DNA from: Effrenium voratum | Lineage: Eukaryota; Sar; Dinophyceae; Suessiales; Symbiodiniaceae | DNA length: 64,000 nucleotides | NCBI GenBank assembly: GCA_963377175.1 | Contig: CAUJNA010000580.1 | Span: forward strand, 920,347 to 984,346 | Reading direction: 5' to 3' | Shown here: positions 23,649-34,347 of the stretch, one piece after another | Numbering within the stretch: position 1 is the stretch's first letter | How the letters are laid out: each line of letters opens with the position of its first letter | Translations under genes and position numbers: made by a program | Notes under the pieces: model-generated | The model's input: the letters and a program-made list of their open reading frames with translations, nothing else | Told to the model about the DNA's origin: nothing | Databases searched by the model: none

Positions 23649-23810
23649 TGTTTGTAAGAGTTCTAAAATATTATTATTCTGTTCTAAAACCTTGTTCAGT
23701 TTTTTTTAACAATATTGTCTAATCATTCATCCATGTAAATATATACTTCATTATAAAACTAAACTTTTAAAACAAAATGTTGCAATTATGTTGAATCTAC
23801 TCTTTAAATA

Positions 23811-24176
23811 CTAATTTTTCATCATTTCACGTATAGTTTCCTGAGTTTCGTTATCACCATTATCGGATGGTGATGCATGCCTTCCCCATTTGATAGCAAT
23901 ATTATGAACATCCGTTTCCAGATTTATACTGTATTTAGTTTTATCAATATTCATTTTATTATCATTTTTAGTTATTTTGAAACTTGTTGGAACACACGAA
24001 CATTTACAATTTCCTTTCTTTTGTATTTCTAATTCATTCTTCATTTCTAACATCTTTTTACACATCGGACAAGCAAACTCAATAACTGATGTTTCTTTAA
24101 CAATTTCTTCTTTTTCTTCATCAGTTGAAGAAACAACTGGTTTTGTCTTATTATGTTTGCTTTTCTTTCTTCCCAT
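23811..24176 (-). CDS. Putative zinc-binding protein
   Basis: Intact frame of 121 residues starting MGRKKSKHNKTK. The Lys-rich N-terminus is followed by CPMCKK (residues about 36-41) and then CKCSC (about 57-61), a likely zinc-ribbon-like set of cysteines. The start codon directly follows ATTAATATAA, a box also seen before other genes of the element. Role unknown; similar small zinc proteins are common in Polinton-like viruses. Confidence 0.6.
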   Translation of the reverse strand: MGRKKSKHNKTKPVVSSTDEEKEEIVKETSVIEFACPMCKKMLEMKNELEIQKKGNCKCSCVPTSFKITKNDNKMNIDKTKYSINLETDVHNIAIKWGRHASPSDNGDNETQETIREMMKN

Positions 24177-24188
24177 TTATATTAATAT

Positions 24189-24452
24189 TTACATGTTCAT
24201 TTTGATATATTGTATTCCTAACTTAATTAATTCTAATGTATAAAAGCATACTTTCTTACATTTACCATCAGTTATAACAACTTGTTCTATATTCTCTACT
24301 TCATCTATTATATCATTATATCAATATAATCTGAATAACGCCTATCCATATTAAATAATATTGAACTTATTATTTCATGCATGGTAGAATATTCGGAGGG
24401 CACAACAATGGAGTTTTCTTTGCACTGGAAAACACAAGCGAGGTTCAAACTA
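24189..24452 (-). pseudogene. Broken small gene, unknown
   Basis: A minus-strand frame reads VFQCKENSIVVPSEYSTMHE and continues to YSDYIDI. It then needs a 1-nt shift near 24,315 to go on as IIDEVENIEQVVITDGKCKK to a stop at 24,189. The amino-acid-like sequence on both sides of the shift suggests one decayed gene. No start codon or family was recognised. The remainder up to 24,600 has no visible feature. Confidence 0.4.
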
Positions 24453-24600
24453 ATTCAAACTAATTAGTCTCAATTCTTATGATTGAAGTTGATGAAAGAG
24501 CCTGTTCTACCACGATAGACCCCATTCATATCATAGCAATGCTTTCATACAAAAAAATATATTAAATGATTTTCTAAATGTCTTTAATGTTACTTTTATT

Positions 24601-25368
24601 ATGCCTGATGTAAAACCAATTGATGAAATCAAATATGACTTTAAGCAAAGTAAGCACGAGGTTGTCCCTAAATTACCGATGAGAGCGATGATTGTCGGAC
24701 CATCTGGAAGTGGAAAATCAACTTTACTTGTATCAATGATAGTTGATATTTATAGAGGAGCATTTGAAATAATTTTTTATCTGGTCGCCATCAGTAAATT
24801 TAGATAGTATTTGGTTGCCAGTGAAGAAATACATTAAAGAAGGTTTAAAAGTAGATACTGATAAAGAACCGTGTTGGTGGGATGAGTTCAATGTTGAAGA
24901 TTTAGAAAGAGTTATAGAAACTCAAAATAAATCATTGAATACCAGAAAAAACAAGGAATGAAGAAGTTATTTAATATATTAGTTATATTGGATGATGTAT
25001 CTGATAATCCAGCAATAACAAGAAATAACAAATTGTCAAATTCTTTATTCTGTAGAGGTCGTCATAGTGGAATATCAACACCTGTAAGTCTTCAAAAATC
25101 ATCAACCGTGCCACCAAATATTAGGGTAAATATAAGTCATTTGTTTTATTATAAAGTTAGAAACTTCAAAGAGATAGAAATATTACAAGCTGAATTATCA
25201 GCAATTGTTAGAAGCGATAATTTACACGAAAGCAAGAAACTAATCTATAAAATATATGAGACCGCCACTGACGAACCACATAGTTTTTTATATATTAACC
25301 TTTTAGAAAAGAACCCAGATAAAATGTTTATGAAAAAGTGTTCACAATATTTGAAAATTACTAATTAA
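24601..25368 (+). pseudogene. A32/FtsK-like genome packaging ATPase, broken
   Basis: From the ATG at 24,601 the frame holds a clear Walker A, GPSGSGKST (residues 33-41), then shifts near 24,780 (continuing as WSPSVNLDSIWLPVKKYIKE) and again near 24,955. The third part has a Walker B, ILVILDDVSD, followed by the segment with NNKLSNSLFCRGRH typical of this ATPase group. Joined length would be about 255 residues, normal for Polinton and virophage packaging ATPases, which pump DNA into preformed capsids. Two frameshifts mean no complete product. Confidence 0.85.
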
Positions 25369-25391
25369 ATAAATACATATACTAATATTAT

Positions 25392-25490
25392 ATGATATTT
25401 TATGGTGTGCCATTAGACATTAAAAACCTTGTATTATCTTATAATTTAGGTGATGTTAGATTCTTAAAAATACAAAAAAAAAACTATTAA
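25392..25490 (+). CDS. Possible 32-residue peptide
   Basis: Short frame MIFYGVPLDIKNLVLSYNLG... ending in a lysine run. It sits between the ATPase and the next plus-strand gene. It may be the broken N-terminus of a longer gene; no family recognised. Confidence 0.3.
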   Translation: MIFYGVPLDIKNLVLSYNLGDVRFLKIQKKNY

Positions 25491-25510
25491 TAAAAATTAT
25501 AGTAATTAAT

Positions 25511-25858
25511 ATGCAATGTTTTGTAATTGATAATATCAATATTATTAATAATGGAATATCATATATTTTTAATTTAAGTGAGTTAGATAAATTACATCAA
25601 AAACATAAACCATTAAAATTATCAATTGATTATGTTATGTTTATTAATACTAGTTCAATTGAAAGTTTGTGTCCTGTTGATAATTGTATTTTAACATCAA
25701 ATAATGTACTTGATATTTATTATTTTATGAATAAAAATATTAATAATAATACACTTTCATTTATAGACAATGTTGATGATTTTAGTTCATTACGTTTGAA
25801 AAAAATACCTATTAAAGTCATCAATGATGATAGACAAAGTTTTATTAGTGATGTTTAA
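25511..25858 (+). CDS. Hypothetical protein, 115 residues
   Basis: Intact frame MQCFVIDNINIINNGISYIF..., AT-rich, no recognised domain, no membrane segment. It is convergent with the minus-strand gene at 25,907, with a perfect hairpin between them. Confidence 0.6.
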   Translation: MQCFVIDNINIINNGISYIFNLSELDKLHQKHKPLKLSIDYVMFINTSSIESLCPVDNCILTSNNVLDIYYFMNKNINNNTLSFIDNVDDFSSLRLKKIPIKVINDDRQSFISDV

Positions 25859-25877
25859 TCATATATATTAAAAAAAG

Positions 25878-25898
25878 CATTAAGCCTATGGCTTAATG
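25878..25898. terminator. Hairpin between convergent genes
   Basis: CATTAAGCC-TAT-GGCTTAATG is a perfect 9-bp stem with a 3-nt loop, 20 bp after the stop of the plus-strand gene and 9 bp from the end of the minus-strand gene. Its position suits a shared transcript 3'-end signal, as hairpins do in mimiviruses and their virophages. The role is inferred. Confidence 0.6.
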
Positions 25899-25906
25899 TT
25901 ATTAAT

Positions 25907-26119
25907 TCAGAATAAACTATAACTACATAAATTCAACGCTGGTAATTTATATATGTATTTGTCACATTTCATTTTCTCAAGTTGTTCTAATCTTTCACTC
26001 ATTTGCTTAATTGCTTTCAACTGTAATTTATCAATATTACTTAAATCTAATTGTTCTACATCAATATCATTGATGTTATCAATACTTGAAGTTTCAACAT
26101 TACTATTTGAATTACCCAT
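25907..26119 (-). CDS. Small protein with possible N-myristoylation site
   Basis: Intact 70-residue frame starting MGNSNSNVETSS, which fits MGxxxS for N-terminal myristoylation. Residues about 35-55 (LDLSNIDKLQLKAIKQMSER) look helical/coiled-coil. The start codon directly follows GTTATATA, as at 33,071. Possibly a membrane-associated virion or host-interaction protein; no family recognised. Confidence 0.55.
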   Translation of the reverse strand: MGNSNSNVETSSIDNINDIDVEQLDLSNIDKLQLKAIKQMSERLEQLEKMKCDKYIYKLPALNLCSYSLF

Positions 26120-26132
26120 TATATAACATTAA

Positions 26133-26395
26133 TTAGATTATAATATAATAATAAATAGTCAAAGGAATTAAACTAGGCCATAACAATCCCCAAACAACAG
26201 GAGTTAATACCTTACCATACTTATCTATTAGTCTGTTGTTTCTCTCTTCTCTTCTCTCTTCTTTTAATTCTTGAATATATTCATCAAATTTAGAATGATT
26301 AAAATTACATTCTTTATTATTACATTTATCTAATGTAAATTCATGCTTATTTAATTTAGTAATTTTACAACCACAATAACATGGTTTTCTCTCAT
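26133..26395 (-). pseudogene. Cys-rich protein with C-terminal membrane segment, broken
   Basis: The first part reads RKPCYCGCKITKLNKHE then KCNNKECNFNH (two clusters of Cys/His, likely metal-binding) and a charged helix EYIQELKEERREKQQ. A 1-nt shift near 26,205 leads to YGKVLTPVVWGLLWPSLIPL and a hydrophobic tail that could span a membrane. No clear start codon in frame. Unknown family. Confidence 0.45.
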
Positions 26396-26474
26396 ACTAC
26401 TTTTTTAAATAATGCTTTTATTTTAACTTTCCTGTCAATGTCCATATATATATATATATTAATTAAGTATTTAT

Positions 26475-29266
26475 TTATTTAGATTTATTTTTAAACTCCT
26501 CAATTTCTTTTTCAAGTTTATCAACTTTATCATTTAATTCTAATACTGCTTTATGAACTAGCACGGGTAAAACTAAAAAAAATAGTCCTAAATATTCTCT
26601 ATCTTTACTCACAACATGTTCAAATTCTTTCGGGATTGCTTTTAATACTTCGTTTGCGATATATCCTATATGAGTTTTACCGCCATCGTTTCTATCGTGT
26701 CTCTTAAACTTCTTCGGCTCGAATTTCTCAATAATATTCATAGTTAGATTTGACATTGTCTATGTCATATTTCAACCGAGAGTCACTTGAATCAACGAAT
26801 GTTCCGTTAATGGTTACTGTCGTTACTGTTAAATCTATATTAGTTCCTGTTGATGGTTCAAGTGTATTACATAACATTTTTTCGTTCCAGCAACTGTTAC
26901 ATGTTCATTAAAAGTTGATGAAGCATTATTTGTAAAACTCCCAGTATTAACGGTGGTTCCAAATGTCTCATCAATAGATAGTAAAACTGAAGGTGTAGTT
27001 GAACTATCTGCCACTCTAAACGCAGTGTTGGTTGTTCTGAGTATTACATCAATTGAAGACAAGTTAGTTCCGTCGTGATAGGTTGATATTTCACTTGTTC
27101 CCATTCATATATCTGTTCCAGTAGTCATTGAAATATTATTCAAAAATGAATCCGTTGTTAAATCGAATGATTGAATGGTATTAGTTGCTAAATATGCGTT
27201 TTGAACTGCTAAATTGGTATCAACGGTTACTAATGTTCCACCATTAGGCGCTATATGATTACTTCTTAATGCTCCACCGGTTTTAACATAAACATCATCA
27301 GCAAATAAATTACCCATTACATCAGCGGTTGCAGTGTTAAAAGTCCATCCGGTAGAAATATTAACAGCTCCAACTATGTTAGATTGAACGGCAGGGTCTC
27401 CACAAATGAACCTAATTGAAGAATTAGCGTCAGTATGTATCATATCAAAAGATGAAAAAGACCTAACATATCGGTATAATTCACAGTTTGTATCAATTGT
27501 TAATTTACCATCAGTATCAATATTAACATTATCACAACTAACAGCAGCATTTGTATAAATATTGCCTAACACATCAACAGGTTTATTAAAAATAGTTTTA
27601 GTTACTAATCCATCACACATCATATATTGGTTAGAGGCATTCCTAACATCACCAACACTGACAGCAACAAAATTATTATGAGCCATGTATAAACCTTCGA
27701 TGCAATTGCATCGGGCGTATATCTTCGTATTGAACCATTATTATTAAAATTCAAATATGAACCATTGTTAAGACTGATTGCACTGTCAGTTCCTACAAAC
27801 TGAGCAGCACCTGTAAATCTCGCTTGGCCAGCACAATTTAAAACATAACCATTAACACCAACAGCACCTAAACCGAACCTATCCTTAACCCACACACGAC
27901 CAACATTAGCGTCTCCGATTTGAGTTTCCCATTGACCCCCTGCGCTACTCATCCACATCCGACCATCACGATTAATATGAAATTAACGATTAAGCATTTG
28001 AAAAGTCATTTGCAATCCAACATTTGGTGAAGGTGTAGTGCTAAACTTATTACATATTATAGAACCAGCTGTAAGCATATTTAAATTACTGTGTAAAGTT
28101 GTATTATCACTAAAATAAATAGCACCTGCTATTGATTGAGCGTTAGTATCTATTTTATCTAACTTTTGTCCTAAAGATGTATCCTGTGAATTGTTGCTAG
28201 TAATTATTGAATTAATTGTATTTGTATTTCCCGTTATTAATCCTGCTAAATCATCTGATTGTAAAACATAACGAGCATCTGAACCTGCTATATCTAAAAT
28301 AGACGAACAATAAAATAATCCAATACTTGTAAATTACTTAATATTGTGGTAGTATGATTTAATATCATTTTATCATTTTGAAAAGTTGAAGAATTATTAA
28401 CTTCTACATTTCCAAAACCTCTTTGGTTCAAAAACATAGTTGTTCCACTTAAATTTCCATAATTATAAGTATCAAAATACTTATTGTACATGTCAAAGAA
28501 ATTATTATAATTTCCAAGTTCTGCTATTTTGAAAGTTGCAGTAGTTGTTATATTCTGTATTAATGTATTATTTAATATTGATGTTCTAACTTTTCTGATA
28601 AAAACAAATATTACTTGATGTTTTATTATAATATAAATTAGTATCAAATGAACCTCCGTTCTGTAAATCTGATATTGCAGCAATATGTGAATTTATTGTG
28701 CTATTTAATCCTGTTATTAAAACTGAATTAGAACTAATATTATTAAAATTAGATGTCATATTAGAATTTAAACTATTTATTAAATGTGTATTAGATGAAA
28801 TGCTATTAATATTTGTATTAAGTAAATTAGAATCAGAGCTAATATTATTAAAATGTGTTGTTGATGAAGCATTTAAATTATTTATTAAATGTGTATTTGA
28901 TAAAAATATTATTAAAATTTGTATTTGAAGTTATTGTAAGATTACCTATTAAAAATGTATTTGATGAAACATTAACTAACTTACTCGCTATGGTTGCTGT
29001 ATTATTCATAATTCAATAAGTGTTTGAACTAATATTATTTGATAATACATTAACTTCTGTCTTATTGTATGATTGAGTTGTATCATAAAATTAGCATTTA
29101 TCTGCTCCTTTGTGTAGGGGTCTGCTTGGTCTGCTTTACTATCTAATACTGTTTGAATGTCGGATTTACTCGCGTAAAGGTCTTCTATATCATTGACTGC
29201 TCCATCTTTTACTTGCCTAATTCTATTCGCTGTAATATCAAAGATATTTATTAAGTTTTTGCTCAT
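26475..29266 (-). pseudogene. Fibre/tail-like protein with C-terminal S74 chaperone domain, broken
   Basis: A series of minus-strand frames forms one long gene of about 930 codons. The N-terminus (from 29,266) MSKNLINIFDITANRIRQVK leads into KSDIQTVLDSKADQADPYTK, a repeat style seen in viral fibres. The middle is rich in N, T, S and V with short beta-like repeats. The end has SSDSRLKYDID and HIGYIANEVLKAIP, the hallmarks of the intramolecular chaperone (peptidase S74) that trimerises fibres and then cleaves itself off, followed by a coiled coil. At least five frameshifts and an in-frame TGA at 27,105 break it. It probably served host attachment. The number of separate genes inside this span is not certain. 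Confidence 0.75.
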
Positions 29267-29315
29267 AATATTATATTATTAAATAGAAAATTAATAACAT
29301 CATATGTTTTTGTAT

Positions 29316-30685
29316 TTAATCATAAAATGTTACAGAATTTGAACGGATTTCAAGTATGCACTCATGAACCATGAGCATGTAAAGTCTCTCTGCCATGTAA
29401 TTGTTATTATACAATGTTGAACTGTCCATCGCCTTTATTTTCACAACCATATTTGAGTTATTTTTTAAATTCATCCCAGTATAATTTGCCGATTCGAGTT
29501 TCTGCAAATTAAAACCAAACATAAAAGCGTGAGACCTATAATCTTCTGAACTAACTAACATGGGTTTGTCAGCACAATGCATCAAATGGACATATGCTTC
29601 ACGAACACCTTGAATTTCTTGACTCGGAATAACTTGATTACCTCTGATCAAAGAAGCAGACAAATCATATTCAGGGTCATAAAAACCTTGATCAAGTGAT
29701 ACAACACCTAACGGGTGATACATACGTTGATATTATTTTAACAGTTCTCCATAACATCCTGTATAGATTTTTGGTGTAGTATTGGAAAAAGAAATAAACA
29801 GTTTATTTAATTTAGATACATTGCGGACAGTAGTTGTGAATATTTCGGTTGATGTTGATGCTGTTTGTTCTTGTAGGGTTTCAGTTTCAAAAGTAATAGG
29901 GAGAGAACCCTGTTCTAAGATTTTAGCATACTCGGCATACAAACTATCATCAAGAGTATAATCATTACCCTTAAATAAAGGTTTTGTAACTGACCAAGTG
30001 ATACTTGTATTTGTAGCAGTGAAAAGTCCTGATCTATTAACAATTGGTTTTAGTACATCAGTTGTTAAATATAATTTAATCGTGATGGGGCAATAAGATA
30101 AAGGTATCCAGTTTTCACAAGTCTTGAAACATTTTAAGTTTAAATCAAAATAGACATTGGCACTTTTACCTGCTTTAATTCCTCTATAATTACCATTGGT
30201 TACATTTCTAATGACTGCTTGGGTAGTAGAAGTTCCAGTAGCATACAAACTAAAACCCGCCCATCGTGATTAAGAAGAGTATTTCCAAAACCCAATGCTT
30301 CATCAATGTTTTCTTCTTCTGATGATTTTAATACATCTTTCATTGCACTTGCACGAGAAAGAGAATTTAAATCGCATACAATGACATCACCCATTAACAC
30401 ACGCACCCTATCAAAGAAACCGGCTGTATCAATTGGTCGTTCATGATCTTCTGCAGTATCAGTATTTAGAGCAAATCCTAATAATAGTGAAGGAAGCGAA
30501 AGCCATTGGTTAGGTGGTCCAGTAATGTTAAATCTAACTACTGAATTTGTATCAGCGGTATAAGTAGAAACCGATGAAGGGTAAAAGTGTTTACTTTCTT
30601 TGGAACGGACATAAGAGCCACCTTCTTTTAATATGAATCTCAAATTCTTTTCAACAAGAACATCTTCAATATCTAATGTTTCCAT
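29316..30685 (-). pseudogene. Major capsid protein, double jelly-roll type, broken
   Basis: From the ATG at 30,685 the frame begins METLDIEDVLVEKNLRF and contains SVSTYTADTNSVVRFNI and FFDRVRVLMGDVIVCDL, typical of Polinton-type capsid proteins, and ends ILEIRSNSVTFYD, the usual C-terminal strand signature. A frameshift near 30,260 and an in-frame TAA at 29,733 split it into three parts. Total length about 455 codons, in range for the family, which forms trimeric pseudo-hexameric capsomers. It lies next to the lipase and penton genes, a capsid block. Confidence 0.82.
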
Positions 30686-30753
30686 CTTTATATATTTAAA
30701 TTAGTTTATGTTAAAGTGTGAATAATCTATAACGTCTTTTTTAGATTTTTGAT

Positions 30754-30889
30754 TTATTTGTTGTTTAGAGTTATTGTCATATTATTATGTTCAACCTTAT
30801 AATTAGGTTCGTCTTCTACAATATCTTTAATGTCATCATAACTGACTTTTTTTGGTTTATAGTGTTGTTTTTATATCATTATTAGGCAT
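30754..30889 (-). pseudogene. Small broken gene, unknown
   Basis: It begins MPNNDIKTTL, then needs a 1-nt shift to continue YKPKKVSYDDIKDIVEDEPN to a stop at 30,754. About 45 residues, acidic and lysine-rich. It sits between lipase and capsid genes on the same strand. No family recognised. Confidence 0.35.
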
Positions 30890-30900
30890 TATATATAAGA

Positions 30901-31515
30901 CTACAAAATATCCTTTACAGGCTCAATACTTCTTGATACATCCTTGCCAGTATCACCATATAATGAGTGTTGAAGATTTTGTTGATGGGTTAAAACCTCC
31001 TCTATTTGATGTTATACTGCCTCTATCTAAAATACTGACTATATCTCCAAAATTTCGTATGCTTGTGTAGTTGTCATCATTTTTGTTTGACATTGAAATA
31101 CAAGGGGCGCCGTAAGTTGTCAAATGAATATTTCTATCGGGGTTATTTTGTATGTTTTAGCAGAAGCTGATGCTCCAAGACTATGACTAATCACTTCAGT
31201 TATATTATGGTGTTTATCAAGTATATCACTAATATCTCTATACCTTTCACTGTATGAACTTAAACCAAATGGAATTGTAATATCACTTAAAATATCATTA
31301 ATATTTGATTTAATAATAGACTTACCAAATGTCCCAGCAACATATAGTTTACTATTATCTAAATAATAACCTTTACCATTTGTATATGCTTTGCTTAGTC
31401 CTTCTGTGTCAGATAAATTATTATTACATTTAGGTTTGAATAATGACTTTTCTTGTTGAAGTGGATTGTATGATTTTAATTGTCCTTCTTTTAAATAATA
31501 TTTATGTTTTTTCAT
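30901..31515 (-). pseudogene. Class 3 lipase-like alpha/beta hydrolase, broken
   Basis: The frame from 31,515 (MKKHKYYLKEGQLKSYNPLQ) holds the nucleophile elbow VISHSLGASAS. After a shift near 31,140 the sequence goes on LTTYGAPCIS, then RNFGDIVSILDRG (candidate catalytic Asp) and, after a second shift near 30,990, QHSLYGD (candidate His). The order Ser, TYGAP, Asp, His fits class 3 lipases. About 200 residues in all. Lipases of this kind are found in some Polinton-like viruses, perhaps acting on membranes at entry or exit. The two shifts make it inactive as read. Confidence 0.7.
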
Positions 31516-31559
31516 TATATTAATTATTGATATTGTTTATCTAATTAATTAATATAAGT

Positions 31560-32397
31560 ATGACAAGATTTAGAAAAATATACATTGATACACGACATAG
31601 AAATCTAAACGAAAGTTTGAGCACTTCTGACTTTGTTATAGATTTACCAGAAACCCAAGAAACAGGAGACAAATACAAAACTATATGTCCATGAATTATC
31701 AATACCTAATACTATTTATCCGATTGAAGAAAATGTAAATAATAGACTATATTTAACATTAAGAGGAATATTAGTAGGAGCGCCAGTATATTATTTTATT
31801 GTAGCACCTGATAAAGGTAGTTATGTAGGTAGTGAATTAGCAACCGAATTACAAAATGAATTGAATACTGCTACTAATGGAACTGATGGAAATAGTCACT
31901 TTTTTGGTTGTAGTTATTCATTAAAAACAAACACTATAACTATTAGTTGTAATTATGCTTCTGACTTTTACACAATTCATACGGATAAAGAATTGCAAAC
32001 TAACTACGGTTTTAGTATTGATTATGACAGAAGTCATACAATGTCTATTAACAATGTTTTAGGAAACACTGTTGAAAAAATTTTTTTGCCCCTGACCCTT
32101 TTGTTAGTGGTTTTGTTAAATTTATTACCAATGAAAGATATGTACTTAACCAGTGATAGTTTAACTAATGGAAACCAATTTTCACCTTATGGAGTTGCCC
32201 GTGTATTAAAGAAAATTCCTATTACTACTGGATTTGGAAATGTAATCTATGATAATGAGATTTTAATGAATGACGCTAATGATGTTTCAATGAGACATTT
32301 AAGACGCTTACATTTTAAATATGTTGATGCTTATGGAAAAACTGTAGATTTACATGGGGCAGATTCGTCCTTCTCCCTTACCTTTGTTGAGGGTTGA
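31560..32397 (+). pseudogene. Penton (minor capsid) protein, broken
   Basis: It begins MTRFRKIYIDTRHRNLNESL with SDFVIDLPE, the common start of Polinton and virophage penton proteins, and ends RRLHFKYVDAYGKTVDLHG then SSFSLTFVEG, the usual final strands (single jelly-roll). One frameshift near 31,685 separates the first 40 residues from the rest; the remaining 235 residues are open. It diverges from the lipase gene with only about 45 bp between starts, both preceded by a TTAATATAA-like box. Pentons cap the capsid vertices. Confidence 0.8.
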
Positions 32398-32408
32398 AAA
32401 GCATATAT

Positions 32409-32432
32409 TAAATATTTTAGTATAAATATTTA
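32409..32432. terminator. AT-rich hairpin after the penton gene
   Basis: TAAATATTT-TAGTAT-AAATATTTA, a perfect 9-bp stem starting 11 bp after the penton stop codon. The sequence is low in complexity, so chance is possible, but the placement matches other hairpins in the element. Confidence 0.35.
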
Positions 32433-32491
32433 TTATATAATAATTATTTTAAAATATTTTAATATATATATAGTTGTTATATACTAACTAT

Positions 32492-32936
32492 ATGGTTAAA
32501 ACTATTGACATAGTAGATGTAGGCAGTGAAAATAATGAAGCACCTAAAGAAGTACAAGAAATTAAAGAAGAACCTATTATTAATGAAGAAAGTAAAGAAG
32601 TAGAAACTAATAATATTATAAATGAAGAAGAGAATAAAGTAGAAGAAGTTCCAAAGCAAGAATTAAAACCTAAAACATACTCAACGGAAAAAGTGGAGTG
32701 TCCAAAGTGTAAAAAATATTTAACAAAATATACTTTCAAGTATCGTCATAACTGTAATGGAATACCCTGTTAAAAAAGAACCAGACCCTAACAAAGTTGT
32801 TCGTAGAAAAATTATGCATCCTGCACAAGCAAAAGAATTTGAGAATAACGTATATGAAAAAGTTAAAGACAATATTCCAAAAGTGGATGAACAAGAAATA
32901 GAAAGAAGAGTTGAAGAACGATTGAAAAACATTTAG
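32492..32936 (+). pseudogene. Acidic coiled-coil protein with zinc finger, frameshifted
   Basis: From the ATG at 32,492: MVKTIDIVDVGSENNEAPKE, a long Glu/Lys/Asn-rich stretch, then CPKCKKYLTKYTFKYRHNC, a CxxC...HxC zinc finger. The frame then shifts near 32,770 to EYPVKKEPDPNKVVRRKIMH and a charged helix ending at 32,936. A second shift back would run into the open frame leading to the gene at 33,071, so one longer gene (to 33,538) is possible. A second start at 32,757 could instead mark a small overlapping gene. Role unknown. Confidence 0.55.
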
Positions 32937-33070
32937 AAACAACTGCTAATAAAGTATTTGAAACTACAAAAGACCGTTACAATAATATAAAGGCAGAGCG
33001 AGATAATAAAAATAAACAGAAAATTAATAATTTAGCAAGTAAAATTATTCAATCTAATTATTGTTATATA

Positions 33071-33538
33071 ATGATTATTGATAAGAAACAATTGCTTATG
33101 CGTCGTAGAGAAATTTATGACAACGTTGCAAATAGAATAACAGAACCGCAAAATAAAGATAAACCGCATATCAGTGATGTTATTGATAGAAAAGCAGTTT
33201 TTGAAACAAACAAACCAAAAAAGAAGAATAAATATAAATCAACTCAACATTACTATTATGAAGGAGACAACAAGGCACATCAACCTAATTACACATGTTT
33301 GAAAGAATTACAAGAACAATTAGAACGTCATACCGCTAAAAAAGAATATGCTGTATTTCACAATAAAAGAAGATATATGGATGAAGCACAGGCGTATGTT
33401 AATGAAATTCAAAGGTTGGAAGGTGAAAAATTGAGACATCATCCATCAAGTGAAACAGGTAAATCCTATTCAGAAATTATTAAGAAGAAGAAAGGAAAAA
33501 TCAATCAACTAAGAAAGGATTTTGACGTGAGTTTCTAA
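33071..33538 (+). CDS. Basic hypothetical protein, 155 residues
   Basis: Intact frame MIIDKKQLLMRRREIYDNVA..., rich in Lys and Arg, with a helical C-terminal half (QAYVNEIQRLEGEKLRHH). The ATG follows GTTATATA directly. The frame is open upstream to 32,915, so it could be the end of the preceding broken gene. A basic virion or DNA-binding role is possible but not shown. Confidence 0.5.
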   Translation: MIIDKKQLLMRRREIYDNVANRITEPQNKDKPHISDVIDRKAVFETNKPKKKNKYKSTQHYYYEGDNKAHQPNYTCLKELQEQLERHTAKKEYAVFHNKRRYMDEAQAYVNEIQRLEGEKLRHHPSSETGKSYSEIIKKKKGKINQLRKDFDVSF

Positions 33539-33544
33539 CGAACC

Positions 33545-33560
33545 TCACGAAACTTCGTGA
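33545..33560. terminator. Hairpin after the basic protein gene
   Basis: TCACGAA-AC-TTCGTGA, a perfect 7-bp stem with 2-nt loop, 6 bp after the stop codon at 33,538. It contains more G and C than its surroundings. Likely 3'-end signal by position. Confidence 0.5.
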
Positions 33561-33637
33561 CTTTGAAAAATATTAATTAGATTATTAAATTATAATCTAA
33601 TTAATTTTATATACTAGTGAGATTAGACAATACCCAG

Positions 33638-33871
33638 ATGAAAACACTAAAATCTCAATTAAGATTAAGACCGTCTTATAATGAATTCATCAAGGAAATT
33701 ACAAAGGAAGAATATAAAAATAAGAATATAAGAGATGTAATAGATCGAAACACCTAGTATTTTCGTTACAGTCCATTAGGAACAGTTTATGATAATAATA
33801 CAGTAGATTTGAGACAACAACACTTTCAAAAAATGTTAAATGGGGAAAATCAAACAGAACATTTGATATAG
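33638..33871 (+). pseudogene. Small gene with LRxRPSYNE motif, in-frame stop
   Basis: MKTLKSQLRLRPSYNEFIKE begins a frame of 77 codons interrupted by TAG after DVIDRNT; YFRYSPLGTVYDNN and more follow in the same frame. The start resembles that of the protein at 34,348 (LKHELRKRPTYDEMLKQ), so the two may share a domain. It may originally have continued into the next gene at 33,886. Confidence 0.45.
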
Positions 33872-33885
33872 CAAAGGACGATGAA

Positions 33886-34311
33886 ATGGATGATTTAAGA
33901 GACGGGGCAATGCAAACACTAACTGCTACAATGGACGATGCAGAGGAACAACACGAACAGCAAATCAGCCAAGTTTCAAAAAGACTTAGTAGCGAACAAA
34001 TAGCAGACCTACATCAACGAGCACAACGAGCAAGACAGTTAGAAGAGAAAGATGAGTGGCAGTCAGTAGCAACTGCAAAATCAAGCGATGATGACTTACC
34101 ACCGTTAGAACCATTGATGACAGAAGACGAAGCAGTTAAACGGATACAAGGGGCACAAAGAGGTTTATTGTTAAGACAGAAAGTAAGACGAGATGATGGC
34201 CCAGAAAGCACACACGAACCAAGGGAAGAAGAGGAAGACCTAGAAATGTTCAACCTATGCCAAAATCAAAACCAAAACCAAAACCAAGAGCAAGAACAAA
34301 AAAGGGATTAA
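33886..34311 (+). CDS. Acidic protein with IQ (calmodulin-binding) motif
   Basis: Intact frame of 141 residues starting MDDLRDGAMQTLTATMDD. Residues about 85-105 read AVKRIQGAQRGLLLRQKVRR, a full IQ motif (IQxxxRGxxxR). The N-terminal part is helical and acidic, and the C-terminus ends in a QNQNQN run. IQ motifs bind calmodulin or myosin-type light chains, so the protein may touch the host cytoskeleton or calcium signalling. Family unknown; the GC content is a little above its neighbours. Confidence 0.55.
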   Translation: MDDLRDGAMQTLTATMDDAEEQHEQQISQVSKRLSSEQIADLHQRAQRARQLEEKDEWQSVATAKSSDDDLPPLEPLMTEDEAVKRIQGAQRGLLLRQKVRRDDGPESTHEPREEEEDLEMFNLCQNQNQNQNQEQEQKRD

Positions 34312-34347
34312 GCAATCATTTATATAACTTATCAATAATCATATAAA

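Noticed and set aside
22826..33871. A reassigned stop code (in-frame TAA in the methyltransferase and capsid genes, TAG at 33.75 kb, TGA in the fibre)
   Set aside because: All three stops occur in frame and frameshifts are common in the same genes, so decay or errors explain them better than a changed code.
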